From Paenibacillus sp. 453mf (GTDB lineage: Bacteria > Bacillota > Bacilli > Paenibacillales > Paenibacillaceae): a stretch of 64,000 bases of DNA. Each line of letters begins with the position of its first letter. Within the stretch, counting starts at the first letter, position 1. Both the position numbers and the translations under genes were made by a program. This document shows, piece after piece, positions 9,259 through 17,481 of this stretch. The DNA lies in NCBI RefSeq assembly GCF_900116105.1, contig NZ_FPAC01000001.1, forward strand, positions 982,862-1,046,861. The letters are read 5' to 3'. The notes beneath the pieces are model-generated. The model was not told the origin of the DNA and ran no database searches. It worked only from the letters and a program-made list of their open reading frames with translations.

Positions 9259-11328
9259 GTGGATATGAATCAATATTTATCCATGTTCATTGATGAGTCT
9301 AATGATCATCTCCAATCATTGAACGAGAAGATGCTCGAATTGGAAAATAATCCGGAGGACATCAGCATTGTTCAGGTTATATTCCGATCGGCTCATACAC
9401 TTAAAGGAATGGCTGCTACTATGGGATTTGAGGATCTTGCCTCATTGACTCATAAGATGGAGAATGTGCTGGATTTGGTCCGCAATGAGAAATTGACCAT
9501 GCAGGAGCCTATATTTGATGTTCTATTTCAGAGCTTGGATGCACTCGAGTCCATGGTCCAGGACATTATGGCAGGCGGAGAGGGCAAGGCTGACGTGTCT
9601 GCCATTGTAGCTAAGCTACAGGCGATCGAGAATGGAGAAGCGAGTGTTGCTGATGCTGCATCAGAGATCAGCGCAGCAGATACATCTTCTAGTTCAACAG
9701 CGTTATCACTTGATGAATTTCAAGCATCCGTATTAACGCAGTCCATTACTGATGGGCAGGGCGCGGTGTTTGTACACGTCACCATCAGTAAGTCAAGCCA
9801 GCTTAAATCTGTTAGAGCTTACATGGTATTTGATTTGCTTGAGCGTTCCGGTGAGGTTATTAAGACAGAGCCTTCAGTACAAGAAATTGAGCAGGACCAA
9901 TTCGATTACGATTTTTCACTATACTACATAACTCAAATGCAACCGGAAGAGCTGCAGCAGGCCATTCTGAACATTTCCGAGATTGAGAAGGTAGAAGTCG
10001 TACCATTAACCTTAGAAATGCTGGGACAGATCGCCAGCAACGAAGCGGCTGCTACTGTAGAGATGCCCCTGATAGAAGAGAAGAAAGCAGAAGTTAATAA
10101 GAATGATAAAGGAACTGCTAAACCGACCAAGCCGGCAGCAGACAAGAGTAGTGCGAAGCCAGCCGGCGCCGCAGTTGGAAATCGAACGATTAGAGTGGAT
10201 ATTGAACGGCTTGATGTACTGATGAATTTGTTCAGTGAGCTGCTGATTGACAGATCTAGACTAGAGCAGCTGGCAAGTGAGCTGGATCATTCTGATCTAA
10301 TAGAAACGGTTTCTCATATGAGCAGAGTGAGCTCAGATCTGCAAAATATTGTTCTGAAGCTCAGGATGGTTCCGGTAGACACCGTCTTTAACCGTTTCCC
10401 AAGAATGGTAAGGGATCTGGCAAAGTCGCTGGATAAAAAGGTGGATTTGGTTATCACCGGTGCCGAAACGGAACTTGACCGCACGGTCATTGACGAAATT
10501 GGCGATCCGCTTGTCCACTTGCTTCGAAACGCTGTGGATCATGGTGTTGAGTCCATCTCCAAGCGAATAGAGGCAGGTAAGCCTGAAACAGGAACAATTC
10601 AATTAAGAGCCTTCCACAGCGGCAATCATGTATTCATTGAAATCGAAGATGATGGAGCTGGAATATACCGCGACAAGCTGCTTAAGACGGCTGTATCCCG
10701 CGGTGTAGTCACAGAAGCTGAAGGAGAATTGATGACAGACGAGCAGGTGTATCAGCTGTTGTTCGCTCCTGGATTTAGTACAGCCGAGACGATATCGGAT
10801 ATTTCCGGAAGAGGTGTAGGACTTGATGTCGTTAAGGCAAAAATAACTTCGCTCGGCGGAAATGTATCGATCCACTCCACGCCGGGACATGGAACGAATT
10901 TCTCGGTTCAGCTGCCACTTACGCTATCCATTATTGCAGCGATGTTGATTAGACTTGGGGAAGAAAAGTATGCAATTCCGTTATCCTCCATCGTGGAAAC
11001 GGCAATTATCAAGAAAGAAAAAGTCCGTTATGTACACGGTTCAAAAATGATCAGCTTCAGAGACTCTATGATTCCTTATGTTTCGCTGTCGAAAGTGTTT
11101 AATGTCAGCGGATATACCGATGACGAAGAGGACGAAGTTGAAATTGTAGTCATTCGTAAGGGTGAACAGCTTGCTGCACTTGCGGTAGATGATTTTATCG
11201 GACAGAACGAAATTGTAATCAAGACTTTAGGTAAATACTTACCTGCCATACAAGGCATCTCAGGAGCAACGATTCTTGGGGACGGCCAGGTGGCTCTCAT
11301 TATTGATCCAAATGGCTTCATTAAATAG
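9259..11328 (+). CDS. cheA: Chemotaxis histidine kinase CheA
   Basis: Sensor kinase of the chemoreceptor array that phosphorylates CheY and CheB. Domains in order: Hpt domain with phospho-accepting H46 (FRSAHTLKG); P2 response-regulator-binding region at about residues 155-260; a Pro/Lys/Ala linker; dimerisation helices at about residues 305-380; HATPase domain with N-box N424 (HLLRNAVDHGVES), G1 (DDGAG) and G2 (GRGVGLDVV); and a C-terminal CheW-like domain. The GTG start has a strong AAAGGAGGT at 9243-9250, 8 bases upstream. The length of 689 residues is normal. Confidence 0.97.
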   Translation: MDMNQYLSMFIDESNDHLQSLNEKMLELENNPEDISIVQVIFRSAHTLKGMAATMGFEDLASLTHKMENVLDLVRNEKLTMQEPIFDVLFQSLDALESMVQDIMAGGEGKADVSAIVAKLQAIENGEASVADAASEISAADTSSSSTALSLDEFQASVLTQSITDGQGAVFVHVTISKSSQLKSVRAYMVFDLLERSGEVIKTEPSVQEIEQDQFDYDFSLYYITQMQPEELQQAILNISEIEKVEVVPLTLEMLGQIASNEAAATVEMPLIEEKKAEVNKNDKGTAKPTKPAADKSSAKPAGAAVGNRTIRVDIERLDVLMNLFSELLIDRSRLEQLASELDHSDLIETVSHMSRVSSDLQNIVLKLRMVPVDTVFNRFPRMVRDLAKSLDKKVDLVITGAETELDRTVIDEIGDPLVHLLRNAVDHGVESISKRIEAGKPETGTIQLRAFHSGNHVFIEIEDDGAGIYRDKLLKTAVSRGVVTEAEGELMTDEQVYQLLFAPGFSTAETISDISGRGVGLDVVKAKITSLGGNVSIHSTPGHGTNFSVQLPLTLSIIAAMLIRLGEEKYAIPLSSIVETAIIKKEKVRYVHGSKMISFRDSMIPYVSLSKVFNVSGYTDDEEDEVEIVVIRKGEQLAALAVDDFIGQNEIVIKTLGKYLPAIQGISGATILGDGQVALIIDPNGFIK

Positions 11329-11421
11329 AAGATTAGTTTTTTCATGTTTCATTATAGATAGATTCGGCGGTGCTGGATTCCCGCATCCGAGGTTGTTCAT
11401 TTCTTAAGGAGGTATTAGGTC

Positions 11422-11883
11422 ATGGCAGAAGATATTAAAGTAATCGTATTTAAATTGGGTGAAGAAGAGTATGGCATTGAGGTCGATCAGGTTCAGACGA
11501 TTGAGAGAATGATGCCGATTACGAGAGTTCCCAAAACCTACTCATTTGTAAAAGGCGTAGTTAATCTTCGTGGCATTGTTATTCCAGTTATTGATTTGCG
11601 TGGACGCTTTTCTCTCCCGGAGACGGAATACACCGATCATACTCGAATTATTATGGTCACTGTACAAGACATGCAAGTTGGATTTATTGTCGACTCGGCA
11701 AATGATGTATTAGACATCCATTCAGGAGATATCGAGAATCCACCAGAGGTTATTGGTGGCATAAAAGCCAAGTACTTGAGAGGTGTTGCAAAGCTGGGTG
11801 AAGATCGCTTGCTCATCATGCTCAATCTGGTGGAAGTGCTGAATAAGAGCGAAATTATCATGCTTGAAGGTATAGAAGGATAA
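11422..11883 (+). CDS. cheW: Chemotaxis coupling protein CheW
   Basis: Adaptor linking CheA to chemoreceptors. It is a single CheW domain of 153 residues with FKLGEEEYGIEVDQVQTIERM, TRVP, VKGVVNLRGIVIPVIDLR and a C-terminal LNLVEVL. The start has AAGGAGGT upstream. A 93-base gap separates it from cheA. Its TAA stop shares a base with the ATG of cheC (TAATG), so the two are translationally coupled. Confidence 0.96.
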   Translation: MAEDIKVIVFKLGEEEYGIEVDQVQTIERMMPITRVPKTYSFVKGVVNLRGIVIPVIDLRGRFSLPETEYTDHTRIIMVTVQDMQVGFIVDSANDVLDIHSGDIENPPEVIGGIKAKYLRGVAKLGEDRLLIMLNLVEVLNKSEIIMLEGIEG

Positions 11884-12503
11884 TGACACGCTCTTTTGAT
11901 CAATTTCATGATATTGAAATGGATGTTCTGAAAGAAATAGGCAATATAGGTGCAGGCCATGCGGCTACTGCATTATCAACACTGCTGAACAGGCCAATCG
12001 ATATGGGAGTTCCAACTGTTCAGCGTGTACCGTTCGAGTCGATTGCAGAAAGCGTTGGTGGTGACGAGAGTATCGTTACTGCTGTCTACTTTAGAGTGGA
12101 AGGTGATGCACCGGGGAATTTGTTTTTTATGATGACGCCGGAAGCAGCAAAACAGCTGTTGCATCACTTTAGTCGATCCGTGACAAATGAGGTGCTTGAA
12201 TTCTCGGATATGGAACGATCCATCCTGTCCGAGATTGGAAATATACTTGCCGGATCCTACCTGTCTTCACTGGCAGACTTTACTCAACTAGCCATGCTGC
12301 CTACCGTACCCGGCTTTGCCGTTGATATGGCAGGTGCAATACTAAGTTACGGGCTGCTTCATATGAGTCATATGGGAAACGAAGCCTTACTAATAGATAC
12401 GAATTTTTTGGAGGGATCAAATCGGGTGCAAGGACAATTTTTCCTTATACCTGATCCCGAATCCTTTGCCGCTATATTTGAAGCCCTTGGAGTACATGGC
12501 TGA
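11883..12503 (+). CDS. cheC: CheY-P phosphatase CheC
   Basis: Dephosphorylates CheY-P and binds CheD in the Bacillus-type adaptation system. The two repeated active-site helices are clear: EIGNIGAGHAATALS near residue 17 and EIGNILAGSYLSSL near residue 117, each with the conserved E-x-x-N pattern. The length of 206 residues fits CheC rather than the shorter CheX. Its TGA shares a base with the ATG of cheD (TGATG), in line with CheC and CheD forming a complex. Confidence 0.95.
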   Translation: MTRSFDQFHDIEMDVLKEIGNIGAGHAATALSTLLNRPIDMGVPTVQRVPFESIAESVGGDESIVTAVYFRVEGDAPGNLFFMMTPEAAKQLLHHFSRSVTNEVLEFSDMERSILSEIGNILAGSYLSSLADFTQLAMLPTVPGFAVDMAGAILSYGLLHMSHMGNEALLIDTNFLEGSNRVQGQFFLIPDPESFAAIFEALGVHG

Positions 12504-13003
12504 TGATTGAGCAAAAGAAGCTGATTAAGGTAGGAATGGCGGATTTAAACATTCTAGTTGAGCCAGGAGTTATTAGAACGACTGGGCTTGGATCCTGTGT
12601 CGGTGTCACATTGCACGATCCTGTGAGCAGAATTTGCGGCATGGCGCATGTTATGCTCCCCTCCTCTTCTATTGCAAGAGAAAGCATTGATTTGAATAGG
12701 GCAAAGTATGCTGATACCGCAATCGTACTATTGTTAGATAGAATGAAGGCGCAAGGAGCATCTCATCAGCATATTGTTGCGAAGATGGCAGGCGGATCAC
12801 AGATGTTTCAATTTGCCGGATCTGGGGATACGTTACGTATTGGCCCTCGAAATACGGAAGCGTGTAAAGAAGCTTTGAATATAGCAGAAATTCCTCTGAT
12901 CGCAGAAGATTGTGGTGGACACCATGGCAGAACCATTGATCTGGATCGGGATACAGGGGTGCTGACTATTCGAAGCGTTCAGATGGGTGTGAAGGAGTTA
13001 TGA
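12503..13003 (+). CDS. cheD: Chemoreceptor glutamine deamidase CheD
   Basis: Deamidates specific receptor glutamines and, with CheC, forms part of the CheY-P feedback of Bacillus-type chemotaxis. The conserved GLGSCVGVTLHD block carries the likely catalytic C32, with T26 upstream and H49 in GMAHVMLP. The KMAGGSQMF and GGHHGRTI blocks are also present. The length of 166 residues is standard. It starts one base inside cheC and overlaps the next gene by 4 bases. Confidence 0.95.
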   Translation: MIEQKKLIKVGMADLNILVEPGVIRTTGLGSCVGVTLHDPVSRICGMAHVMLPSSSIARESIDLNRAKYADTAIVLLLDRMKAQGASHQHIVAKMAGGSQMFQFAGSGDTLRIGPRNTEACKEALNIAEIPLIAEDCGGHHGRTIDLDRDTGVLTIRSVQMGVKEL

Positions 13004-13443
13004 CAACGTTGTTTGGTACGATTCGCATAAATTTTGTGTTTGGTCTTATTGGACTTGTGTATACATTTTTTGTTTCATACAGCAGTAATTTGTTATCTAC
13101 CAGTTTATATCGTGCGGGAACGGCCTTTGTAATCTGGTTTGTCATTGCTTTTATTTGCAGATGGGTGCTGGGATACGTTCTGGCACCTTCGCAAAGTGCT
13201 GGAGATCATAGCAAGCAGAATGAAGAAAAGGAACATAAGGGAACCCAGCTGGATATAACGGCTCCTGATGACGATGAGGAGCTAAGGAATCTATTAAAGT
13301 ATTCACCGCAAGAAGAAAGTGTCAATGAACCGAAAAAATCAGCAGCTAAAACGGGATTTGAACCACTTAATCCTCCGAAGCTTGTTCGGACAAAAGATGC
13401 TGAAGAATTGGCAAAAGCCGTTCGACACTTGTCAGACAATTAA
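13000..13443 (+). CDS. Uncharacterised two-helix membrane protein between cheD and sigD
   Basis: I do not recognise this 147-residue protein. Two hydrophobic helices are visible, at about residues 10-29 and 39-61, followed by a soluble acidic tail with EEKEHKGTQ and DDDEELRNLL that ends in a helix-forming AEELAKAVRHL. The start overlaps the cheD stop (ATGA) and the stop is 14 bases before sigD, so it is part of the fla/che operon. From memory B. subtilis has nothing between cheD and sigD. Any motility role is inference from position only. Confidence 0.75.
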   Translation: MTTLFGTIRINFVFGLIGLVYTFFVSYSSNLLSTSLYRAGTAFVIWFVIAFICRWVLGYVLAPSQSAGDHSKQNEEKEHKGTQLDITAPDDDEELRNLLKYSPQEESVNEPKKSAAKTGFEPLNPPKLVRTKDAEELAKAVRHLSDN

Positions 13444-13457
13444 GGGGGTGAAGCGAT

Positions 13458-14246
13458 ATGACAGGCCGAAATTCGTCCCATTTGGCAGATATGGACCTGT
13501 GGGAAAGATGGAAGGAACAAGGGGACCTGGATGCAAGGAACCAGCTGATTGAAAAACATCTTCATATCGTTCAGTATGTCTCAAGTCGACTTGCCGTCGG
13601 ATTGCCCAAGAATGTATCAAAAGATGATTTGGAGAGCAATGGTGCTCTAGGACTGATGGATGCACTAGATAAATTTGACTATAAGCGCGGACTTCAATTC
13701 GAAACCTATGCCTCATGGAGAGTGCGAGGTGCAATTCTCGATGGCTTGCGCCAAGGTGACTGGGTGCCTAGATCTGTTAGAGAGAAGGCGAAGAAAATTG
13801 AGGAGGCCTATCAGCATCTTGAACAGAGATATTCAAGAAGTGTAACTGATGAAGAAATGGGCCAGTATCTCGACGTTTCTGCAGGAGATTTCAGGAATAT
13901 GCTGCAGGAAGTGGCAGTAATGTCGCTTTATTCACTTGAAGATCCGCTGCGTGAAGAGGATGCCGAGACGCGTATGTCTCTATTAATCGATGAGAAAGCA
14001 TATGCGCCTGAGCAGACCGTAAGAGATATTCATTTGAAGCAGGCTTTGATGCAGGGAATCGATAAGCTGACGGAAAAAGAAAGAATCGTTGTATCCCTAC
14101 TATATTATGAGGATTTATCCTTGAGTGAAATTGCAGAAGTCATGTCATTGTCACCATCACGTATTTCCCAGCTTCACTCCAAGGCAATTCTGAGGCTGAG
14201 AGGTACTCTTGAAAAACAGCGTGAACTCTTAATGAACAGGCATTAG
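13458..14246 (+). CDS. sigD: RNA polymerase sigma factor SigD/FliA (sigma-28)
   Basis: Directs transcription of late flagellar, chemotaxis and autolysin genes. It has a sigma-70 group 3 architecture: region 2 with RLAVGLPKNVSKDDLESNGALGL and YKRGLQFETYASWRVRGAI, region 3 with WVPRSVREKAKKI, and region 4 with LTEKERIVVSLLYYEDLSLSEIAEVM and SPSRISQLHSKAI as the helix-turn-helix. The length of 262 residues is near the B. subtilis SigD length. AAGGGGGTGA lies just before the ATG. Confidence 0.96.
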   Translation: MTGRNSSHLADMDLWERWKEQGDLDARNQLIEKHLHIVQYVSSRLAVGLPKNVSKDDLESNGALGLMDALDKFDYKRGLQFETYASWRVRGAILDGLRQGDWVPRSVREKAKKIEEAYQHLEQRYSRSVTDEEMGQYLDVSAGDFRNMLQEVAVMSLYSLEDPLREEDAETRMSLLIDEKAYAPEQTVRDIHLKQALMQGIDKLTEKERIVVSLLYYEDLSLSEIAEVMSLSPSRISQLHSKAILRLRGTLEKQRELLMNRH

Positions 14247-14299
14247 AATTAGAGTAATTTTAAAATAAGCTGTCTATGGAGAAAGAAGGAAGGTTGCAG

Positions 14300-15712
14300 A
14301 TGACGCAGAAATTAGACCCAGCGCAGTACATCAAGGTACTGTTTTCAGCAGATCACAGCAGCGCAGTACTTGATATGATTAGACAAGAAGAATTTGAAAT
14401 TACAGCTGGGGAATTAAAAGCATATCTTGCTCAGCAAGGAATCGTATACGGAATTCACGAGGATGTTCTACAAGATATCGCGAATCGTCCATCAGCATAT
14501 TATGGATTAAAGCCGACGGTTGCTTCTGGTGAAGATCCGGTCCCAGGGACCGATGGAGTCATTGAATTAATTACGAACTTGATTGAAACCGGAGAGCGCA
14601 AGCCGCTCGAAACAGAGGGCGGGAGAGTAGACTACAAAGAAATTACTCAGCTCAGCAACGTGAAAAAAGGGCAGGTTATTTCCAGGCGGATCCCGCCTGA
14701 GCCAGGCATACCTGGGAAGAGTGTCAAAGGTGAAACGATACCCTACCGTCCAGGCAAGGAAGCCAGATTTAAGCCAGGCAAGAATGTGGTCGTTAATGCT
14801 GAAGGCGATGCGATGTATGCCGCACTAGATGGTCTTGTAACTCCTACGGAAAAGGATCGGATCAATGTATTCCCTGTGTACGAGGTGAACGGAGACATTG
14901 ATTATAATACCGGAAATATCGATTTTGTAGGGACGGTCGTAATCAGAGGGAACGTTTTGACGGGCTTTAAAGTTAGAGCTGCAGGAGATATCCGTGTAGT
15001 TGGCGGGGTCGAAGGTGCCGAACTCTATGCTGGAGGTTCTATACAAGTTACAAGCGGAATCATTGGGTATAATAAGGGGCTTATTCAAGCAGGCGTCGAT
15101 GTTAAGAGCTCGTTTATTCAAGATGCCAATGTAGAGGCCGGAGGGAGTGTATATGTAACTCAGAGCATCATGCATTCTAATATTAGGGCAGGCAAGCAAT
15201 GCATATGTGAAGGTACCAAAGGCCTCATTGTTGGCGGTGTCATTCAGGCTGGTGAAAAAGTCATAGCAAGGACAATTGGGAATACGATGTCAACCCTGAC
15301 AACGATTGAAGTGGGTGTCGTTCCAGAGCTGCGCAATGAGCTTGCACAGCTGAGGACAGAGCTCAAAGCCCAAACTGAAAGCATCGACAAGACGGCAAAG
15401 GCATTACATTTGCTGGATCAAATGGCTGCATCGGGGCAGCTGGCCCCTGATAAAATAAGTATGAGAATGAAGCTTCAGGTCACCCATCAGTCAAGTATGC
15501 GAGAACTTGCTGAAGTTAAGGAACGGATTCTTGAAATTGAGAAAATGCTCGAGGACACATCCAATGCCAGTGTAGATGTCATGAAGACCATCTACGGCGG
15601 TTCTAAAATAGTTATCGGCAGATACACTAGATTTGTTAAAGATTCAGCGACAAGAATATCGTTTTATTATCATAATGGCGATATATCAATGCTACCCTTA
15701 AAAGGAATGTAA
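14300..15712 (+). CDS. FapA-family (DUF342) protein
   Basis: About 470 residues. It matches the FapA/DUF342 family, with repeated beta-helix turns such as GDIDYNTGNIDFVGTVVIRG, VRAAGDIRVVGGVEGAEL, GGSIQVTSGIIG and AGGSVYVTQSIMHSNI in the middle. A coiled coil follows at about residues 345-435, and the tail is RYTRFVKDSATRISFYY. Proposed roles include binding or scaffolding at the membrane or flagellar pole; the exact activity is not established. I chose the ATG at 14300 because AAGGAAGG (14286-14293) sits 6 bases upstream. A frame extension to 14276 has no such site. Confidence 0.85.
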   Translation: MTQKLDPAQYIKVLFSADHSSAVLDMIRQEEFEITAGELKAYLAQQGIVYGIHEDVLQDIANRPSAYYGLKPTVASGEDPVPGTDGVIELITNLIETGERKPLETEGGRVDYKEITQLSNVKKGQVISRRIPPEPGIPGKSVKGETIPYRPGKEARFKPGKNVVVNAEGDAMYAALDGLVTPTEKDRINVFPVYEVNGDIDYNTGNIDFVGTVVIRGNVLTGFKVRAAGDIRVVGGVEGAELYAGGSIQVTSGIIGYNKGLIQAGVDVKSSFIQDANVEAGGSVYVTQSIMHSNIRAGKQCICEGTKGLIVGGVIQAGEKVIARTIGNTMSTLTTIEVGVVPELRNELAQLRTELKAQTESIDKTAKALHLLDQMAASGQLAPDKISMRMKLQVTHQSSMRELAEVKERILEIEKMLEDTSNASVDVMKTIYGGSKIVIGRYTRFVKDSATRISFYYHNGDISMLPLKGM

Positions 15713-15744
15713 ACTTTATTACAGCCAAAGGAGTGACTTTTCAG

Positions 15745-16059
15745 ATGAGTCTAAAAGCGGTTGAACTTCAGATTGCTATTCCGCGCACGAGTGAGGCGGG
15801 ACGTTATCAAAGCGAATACGACCACAGAAGATCATCAGAGCAGTCGCTGCTCGCGGACAATCAGTCCAAACAGATCAAGAAGAAAGCCAAGCAAAGTCCA
15901 AAGACGAACGAGTCAGAGCAGGCAAGTATCAAGGATCAGCGCAATTCTTCACACACAATGGTGGGTCAGTTGAATCAGAGTAATGAGCAAGCTGATGAAA
16001 CAGCAACAGTGCCCGCGGAGCATCCATTTAAGGGGAAAAATTTTGATGTAAGTTTGTAG
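15745..16059 (+). CDS. Uncharacterised short protein downstream of the FapA-family gene
   Basis: A 104-residue hydrophilic protein of unknown function. The two ends look conserved and the middle does not: an N-terminal block MSLKAVELQIAIPRTSEAG, a Lys/Gln/Ser-rich variable middle, and a C-terminal HPFKGKNFDVSL. I recall short proteins with this two-ended pattern next to motility genes in other Firmicutes but cannot name a function. The ATG at 15745 has AAAGGAG at 15727-15733, 11 bases upstream; a GTG at 15733 is the less likely start. Confidence 0.65.
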   Translation: MSLKAVELQIAIPRTSEAGRYQSEYDHRRSSEQSLLADNQSKQIKKKAKQSPKTNESEQASIKDQRNSSHTMVGQLNQSNEQADETATVPAEHPFKGKNFDVSL

Positions 16060-16104
16060 TCTCATAAGAAGATGGCAAAGCTTCTGAATAGCAATAATTC
16101 TTAA

Positions 16105-16110
16105 TATAAT
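16105..16110 (+). promoter_or_regulatory. Candidate -10 box before the SwrB-like gene
   Basis: A perfect TATAAT lies at 16105-16110. The best -35 at the right distance is the poor TTCTGA at 16082-16087 (17-base spacer). An ACGTGCACGT palindrome follows at 16119-16128. This could start transcription of the SwrB-like and MltG-like genes independently of the fla/che operon, but the -35 is weak. Confidence 0.3.
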
Positions 16111-16148
16111 CAGAACGCACGTGCACGTAAATAAAGGAGAACAGGCTC

Positions 16149-16679
16149 ATGCAACCATGGAGTACTATCGTCTTGCTTGGCCTATGTGTCATTGTATTCG
16201 CTTGGTTTGTGCCCAAATCAAGGACGGATTCAGGACAAAAGGCTGTAAAGGACGTAGAGTCTACACTGGATCGATACCTGGCAGAAATTGAACTTGAGAA
16301 TGAGAAGGTTATTCACAGGCTCAAGCTCTATCAGCAGGAATGGTCAGAGACAGACAAACGCAGAGAACAGGAAATTCTTGATTTGAGCCAGCAGCTCAGT
16401 TCACTACAGTCCCATCTAGCGGCACAGTCAGCTCATAAGGAAACAGTGACGTCACCAGCATCTATTCAAGAGAGAGAGCTTGCTGCTGCGGTAGAAGATC
16501 CGATCATACAGAACAAGGAAACCTCTTCAGAAACAAATTCAATTCAGTCACGATTTCCAGAGTTGTTCAGGCTCTACTTGGAAGGGAAGTCTGTAGATTA
16601 TATCTCCAGCAAGTTGAACATGCCTAAAGGAGAGGTCCAGGTTATATTGCAGCTAGGGAATAAGGAGGAGAGTCGATGA
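16149..16679 (+). CDS. SwrB-like membrane-anchored coiled-coil protein
   Basis: A 176-residue protein with an N-terminal membrane anchor (about residues 5-21), a coiled coil at about residues 35-100 (IELENEKVIHRLKLYQQEW) and a conserved C-terminal helical motif FRLYLEGKSVDYISSKLNMPKGEVQVIL. That C-terminal block and the position after sigD and before rpsB match SwrB (YlxL) of B. subtilis, which promotes swarming motility by activating assembly of the flagellar export apparatus. Sequence outside that block is not alignable by eye. It overlaps the next gene by 4 bases (ATGA). Confidence 0.65.
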   Translation: MQPWSTIVLLGLCVIVFAWFVPKSRTDSGQKAVKDVESTLDRYLAEIELENEKVIHRLKLYQQEWSETDKRREQEILDLSQQLSSLQSHLAAQSAHKETVTSPASIQERELAAAVEDPIIQNKETSSETNSIQSRFPELFRLYLEGKSVDYISSKLNMPKGEVQVILQLGNKEESR

Positions 16680-17272
16680 TCAAAAATCGGTCCTTTCTTA
16701 TTGGACTTGGAACCGGAATTGCAGCAGGCGCTTTGATTCTACAACTGGCTTTGATCGGACAAGGACAAGCTGGAGGACAGCCGACTCAGGATCTCAGTAC
16801 ACTATCGAGAGAAGAGCTTCAAGAGGCAGCGGAAGAATTGGAGCTCAAGGTCTATGATGCATCTGCTGAGGTCATGACAGAAGAGGAATGGACCGAGGCT
16901 AGGGCGGGGGAGCAGGCGCAGGATAACAGCACATTATCCGGCACTAACTCCGGCAATACGTCGAGCAGCGGTGGACCTGCTGTAAGTGTGCCTGAACAGC
17001 CGGATCAGCCGGAAGCACCGGAGAATACCAATGCTCCCAATCCGGCCGGCGAGCCAGTACCGGGTACGGTTTCTTATCGTGTAATAAACGGGGCTACCTT
17101 AAATGATGTAGCAGATAATCTGTTGTCTCTTCGCGTGATAGAGGATCGGGACGCATTCGTTGAAGAGGCAATAAATCAAGGAATCAACAGGAAGATTCAG
17201 GTAGGCACCTTTGAGTTCACTGAGGGAGAATCAATAGATTCTATAATATCAAAACTTATATCAGGTCCCTGA
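16676..17272 (+). CDS. Membrane-anchored protein with MltG-like N-domain, no catalytic domain
   Basis: The 198-residue product has a membrane anchor at about residues 8-28, a disordered extracytoplasmic linker rich in Gly, Ser, Pro and Asn, and a C-terminal domain at about residues 130-198 (YRVINGATLNDVADNL, then GTFEFTEGESIDSIISKL). The C-terminal part resembles the LysM-like subdomain of the endolytic transglycosylase MltG (YceG family). MltG's catalytic glutamate domain is absent, so it should not cut glycan by itself. Coupled to the SwrB-like gene by an ATGA overlap, it may link peptidoglycan and flagella; that is inference. Confidence 0.65.
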   Translation: MIKNRSFLIGLGTGIAAGALILQLALIGQGQAGGQPTQDLSTLSREELQEAAEELELKVYDASAEVMTEEEWTEARAGEQAQDNSTLSGTNSGNTSSSGGPAVSVPEQPDQPEAPENTNAPNPAGEPVPGTVSYRVINGATLNDVADNLLSLRVIEDRDAFVEEAINQGINRKIQVGTFEFTEGESIDSIISKLISGP

Positions 17273-17329
17273 ACAGAGACGAGATTTTTGAAGGTATTGT
17301 GAAAATAAATGAGATTCATGCCAACTTTG

Positions 17330-17358
17330 TTGCATCGAGGATGCAGTTGTGATATATT
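17330..17358 (+). promoter_or_regulatory. Sigma-A promoter for rpsB
   Basis: TTGCAT at 17330-17335 and TATATT at 17353-17358 are separated by 17 bases, a good vegetative promoter. It lies downstream of the last motility-linked gene and about 120 bases before rpsB, so it separates ribosomal protein expression from the fla/che operon. Confidence 0.65.
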
Positions 17359-17390
17359 AATTGACGGTGTTAAAACACACGCTGTGCTAA

Positions 17391-17430
17391 TTCTGTCGAG
17401 GGTGCTTGCCTTATGGTAAGTCTTGACGGG
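17391..17430 (+). promoter_or_regulatory. Structured rpsB leader (candidate S2 autoregulatory element)
   Basis: The rpsB 5' leader contains a two-part hairpin. The outer stem CTGTCGAG (17393-17400) pairs with CTTGACGG (17422-17429). An asymmetric internal loop GGTG opposite a single T follows, and the inner stem CTTGCC (17405-17410) pairs with GGTAAG (17415-17420) around a TTAT loop. The stems use some G-U pairs. A structured leader of a ribosomal protein operon often binds the encoded protein; S2 binding here is inference. Confidence 0.4.
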
Positions 17431-17481
17431 AAATGATGCCGGCGGAGGACACAAAAACCAATAATTAGGAGGTGTGTGGAG

